A stretch of DNA of 64,000 nucleotides from Acidisoma sp965199065 (lineage in GTDB: Bacteria; Pseudomonadota; Alphaproteobacteria; Acetobacterales; Acetobacteraceae). Below, in pieces: positions 61,465 to 64,000 of the stretch. A program made the position numbers and the translations under genes. The stretch covers positions 1,736,001 through 1,800,000 of the forward strand of contig NZ_CBDAQN010000003.1 in NCBI RefSeq assembly GCF_965199065.1, written 5' to 3'. The notes beneath the pieces are model-generated. The model saw nothing but the letters and a program-made list of their open reading frames with translations. It made no database searches and was not told the DNA's origin. Each line of letters begins with the position of its first letter. Positions within the stretch are counted from its first letter, which is position 1.

Positions 61465-62410
61465 GATCTCCTTCGGTATCCCTGCACCTAGTCGGGTCCT
61501 CATTACCGGAGAGTGTCTACCGGATCTGGATCCGGTTTCCCTTGTAATGGCCAGCGCGGCACTCGCGGATCGCTTACAATTTAGTCTCGCGACATGGGAA
61601 GAGAACGGGTTCCGACTCTTGGCTGCAGTAGAGGCTACAGGGCCGCGCAACCATCGGTTTCACCTGCAACCGCTTCTTCAACTGACGACATAATCCCGAA
61701 ACCGTCGCGACTGATTAATCCACCAGTCAAACCATGGGTGAAGATCGTGCCGTTCGATTCAACTGACTTTCCGAAAGAGTCCGGCTTTGCGATACTGGCG
61801 AAGCGCGCAGGCACCTGTTTAGGGATCGCTGGAAATGGATTGATCGTGCTGGACCGGATCGCGGTGGGCGTCCTGGGATGGCTTGCAGCGGCCTTCATCG
61901 AAGGCATGGCGGCCCACTGCGCCGCGAACCACGGGCATCCGTTGCAGTTTGACAGGGCCGAAGCCGATGCCGCCGTAGGTGCCGTCCCCTTAACACATGA
62001 GCAACACACTGACGAAGCGGAGATCGGTTAGAATTCGCACCCGCCTATGCGATTCCAATTGGCTATCGGCTTTCGAAGCAGTCGTTACAACCGGGTGGTC
62101 AAAATTCGGGCTTCGCCCGATTAGCTGACCTGGACGCAGAACGCATAATATTGTGGAGGACCGAGACATCCGTCGATCTATCCGAGACTGGATGGCGTTG
62201 TTTCTGCTAAACCCTGGCCATCGCCAACAGCTACGGTTGTAGCGCAGCAACCGAGTGGTGGAATATTACAGTAGCTGAGCTCCTGTACCTCATTACCGTT
62301 AGAACATGGTGTTATCCAATGGGTGCGATGATGAGGCAGATAGTGCAGGTTGAGGACAAGAACTTCTCTCCGGAGACCGCCGGGAGTCGCGCGGCAGTTC
62401 GGCAGAGGTC
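61465..62410. other. Stretch without a recognisable gene
   Basis: About 950 bases between the SDR remnant and the ALDH-like gene. A frame of 145 codons on the plus strand (61594-62031) contains KPWVKIVPFDSTDF and a hydrophobic patch, but matches nothing I know and has a weak start. From about 62030 the sequence is more A+T rich and looks intergenic. A divergent promoter region is likely here but no consensus was identified. Confidence 0.45.
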
Positions 62411-63659
62411 ATGGCGCGAGCAGCGCACTGTTTGGCTGCCTGGCAAAACTACAGTTACTTTGACCGCGCCCAAGTTGTCAGAGCAGTCGCGGCAAGAATG
62501 CGCGGAATACGTGACCAACTTGCAAACAACCGAACGCACGATATTGGCGCGCTCCGGGCAGAGGCGCAAGCCGATGTCGATCTAGCAGCAGACAGCCTTG
62601 AACAGTGCGCTATGCTCGCGATCCATGAGCTGAAGCCAAAGGCGATCCAGCACGCTCCGTACCATGTTCTTAAGCCAATCCCCCTCGGCGTTATCCTTCG
62701 CATTGACCGGGATCCGATGTCCTACACAGATCTGGCCCGCTTCGTGGGGCCAAATCTGATGGCGGGCAATGCTGTGTTGGTCATGAGCGGCCTACGCATG
62801 CTCCATGCGCCGCGGGCGTTTAGCGCGCTCTTCGATCAACTAGGCGGATCCAAAGGTCTCTGCAGCGCTATGAGCTATGATTTAGATCTGGCTCTGCATC
62901 TAATGGATGACGCACGACTGCGCGGTATAGAGGTTATGCGGCGGACCGGCCAAGTGAGTGCCGTTGTGGAACATGCAAGGCGGCTCCACAAGCACGTCGT
63001 TCAGGACGTTTCGGGCAACCACGTGGTCCTTGTGCTTGACGACATGCCCCTGGCCGACGTGCTTGATAATGTCCTACTACGTGGCCCGCGCACCTCGCGG
63101 CTCACCTCAGTCTCCGCAAGGCGTGTCATCGTCGTCGGCCATGAGCGCGCGCGTGAGCTCACGGAGCGTCTCCGTGCGCGTTTGGCGCCGCTCGCAGCCG
63201 GTGATCCCAGTGACCCTTCAACCTCACTCGGTCCGATGCCCTCGCAACGCGCGATCGACATCTTTCTTCATCAGATGCAGCTTTCACGAATTGGGGGTGC
63301 CCGCTTGGCGCTCGGCGGGGCGCAAATGCTCTCCGCCGGAACTCTTCGTCCAACCGACAATCCTGACCGACCTGACGATCAGTAATCCCGTTTCTTCGCA
63401 AAGCATTCATGGCCCTGTCGTCACTGTGCATGCAACATCCACAAAGCGAGATGCAATAGAAGCAGCGCTGCAGTTGCCTGCGGCCGCAGGTAGCCTCGTT
63501 CTGGCGGGTGATCCCGCCGACGCTGCGGCGGTGGCGCACCGGTTGTCGGTGCACTTCACCACGCCAAGTCAGGCAGCCTACAGTAGCCACCTTGCGGAGG
63601 TCAGTCCGTTTATTATCTGGAACCCCACTCGACTGATACCGGCAAAAGAACCGTCTTAA
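62411..63659 (+). pseudogene. Aldehyde-dehydrogenase homologue lacking catalytic residues, one frameshift
   Basis: Aligns in order with succinate-semialdehyde-type ALDHs: LARFVGPNLMAGNAVLVM, then DDARLRGIEV, LVLDDMPLADVL, LAAGDPSDPSTSLGPM, GARLALGG, and after a one-base shift between about 63320 and 63340, FVQPTILTDLTISNP to 63659. However, the PWNFP loop reads DRDPMS, the NAD lysine is absent, the ELGG glutamate position reads Gln/Asp, and the catalytic cysteine position has Thr/Ser. It therefore cannot be a normal ALDH. The C-terminal third of a standard ALDH is largely missing. Whether it is a pseudoenzyme or a decayed gene is open. Confidence 0.7.
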
Positions 63660-63999
63660 GCTGTCGTAGCGGATCCAGCGGTCGACGCCGCCGCACCGCT
63701 CGGCTGGCGGAACATATAGAGCCCGGGAGTCGGCGCGAGAGGCTGGCTGAGCCACGACATCTCGACGCCGTCGGACAGAACCCTTCGCTATCGAACGCGG
63801 TCGGACGACTAGCGGTCGTCAAAAGGCTGTCAGCTTTCCCGGGTGACGGCTCCTGATTCTGATCGATCAACGACTGTAGCAACAGCATTGTCGGCCGAGC
63901 ATGTTCAGCGCAAATAACCGCTTGACCCAGGGCTAGTTCAGCTCGGCCGAAGAGTGCTTGGTTGACATCAATTTCGTCATAAACTAAGCGACGGCTCGT
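63656..63999 (-). pseudogene. 3' part of an unrecognised gene, frameshifted, running off the window
   Basis: On the minus strand an open frame enters from the window edge (LVYDEIDVNQALFGRAELAL, then AEHARPTMLLLQSL and DSEGF). Near 63775 the better frame changes to SDGVEMSWLSQPLAPTPGLY, ending with a stop at 63656, three bases before the ALDH-like gene ends on the other strand. The composition looks coding, but I do not recognise the family. It may belong to the same cluster. Confidence 0.4.
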
Positions 64000-64000
64000 T

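Overview
The window is a GC-rich bacterial chromosome segment that reads as an alphaproteobacterium, most likely Rhodospirillales/Acetobacteraceae. The evidence is a short alphaproteobacterial-type HPr kinase beside RapZ and a sugar-permease-free PTS, ATP12, DUF4167 and DUF3576 proteins, the block RodZ-ispG-hisS-prfA-prmC-DUF4167, and an AarC-type succinyl-CoA:acetate CoA-transferase of the kind known from acetic acid bacteria. No rRNA, tRNA or CRISPR was found. The species is not determined.

Region 1 (1-7175): ftsE (cut by the window edge), ftsX, a DUF218 membrane protein and plsC overlap one another and form an envelope/division operon. hprK, rapZ, a mannose-type EIIA, HPr and enzyme I follow as a regulatory PTS with no sugar permease. 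Region 2 (7176-18673): rplK-rplA-rplJ-rplL-rpoB-rpoC, with leader and attenuator-like hairpins. secE-nusG are not upstream and rpsL-rpsG-fusA are not downstream. Region 3 (18837-25143): rodZ-like, ispG, hisS, prfA, prmC and a DUF4167 gene. The rodZ-like gene carries one frameshift near its end and prmC carries two, so indel errors in the assembly should be considered throughout the window.

Region 4 (25159-31772, minus strand): a tightly packed seven-gene operon: small membrane protein, nitrilase, NAD kinase, MazG, AsmA, ATP12 and acylphosphatase. Divergent from it are a PhnW-like aminotransferase, formate-THF ligase and a galactose-dehydrogenase-like oxidoreductase (31910-35672). Region 5 (35693-41169, minus): leuS-lptE-holA, a DUF3576 lipoprotein, and a small secreted protein made of four 15-residue repeats encoded by 45-bp tandem DNA repeats. 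Region 6 (41389-51022): a FadR-type regulator, rph-rdgB, a divergent SDR/fuconolactonase-like pair, aarC behind a perfect FNR/FixK-type box, a glycogen-debranching-type glucosidase, and an ABC-2 exporter pair.

Region 7 (about 51.05 kb to the end) is a decaying accessory region. It holds an OprB porin pseudogene, a TetR pseudogene, an intact poxB, a FixJ-like pseudogene with an internal stop, an IS6-type transposase remnant, an internally duplicated non-coding stretch, and a small cluster of an intact cytochrome P450, an intact GT1 glycosyltransferase, a frameshifted SDR and an aldehyde-dehydrogenase homologue that has lost its catalytic residues. Parts of this region are visibly richer in A+T than the core. 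The P450/GT/SDR/ALDH-like set is the best candidate for an uncharacterised small-molecule pathway, but two of its four genes are broken as sequenced.
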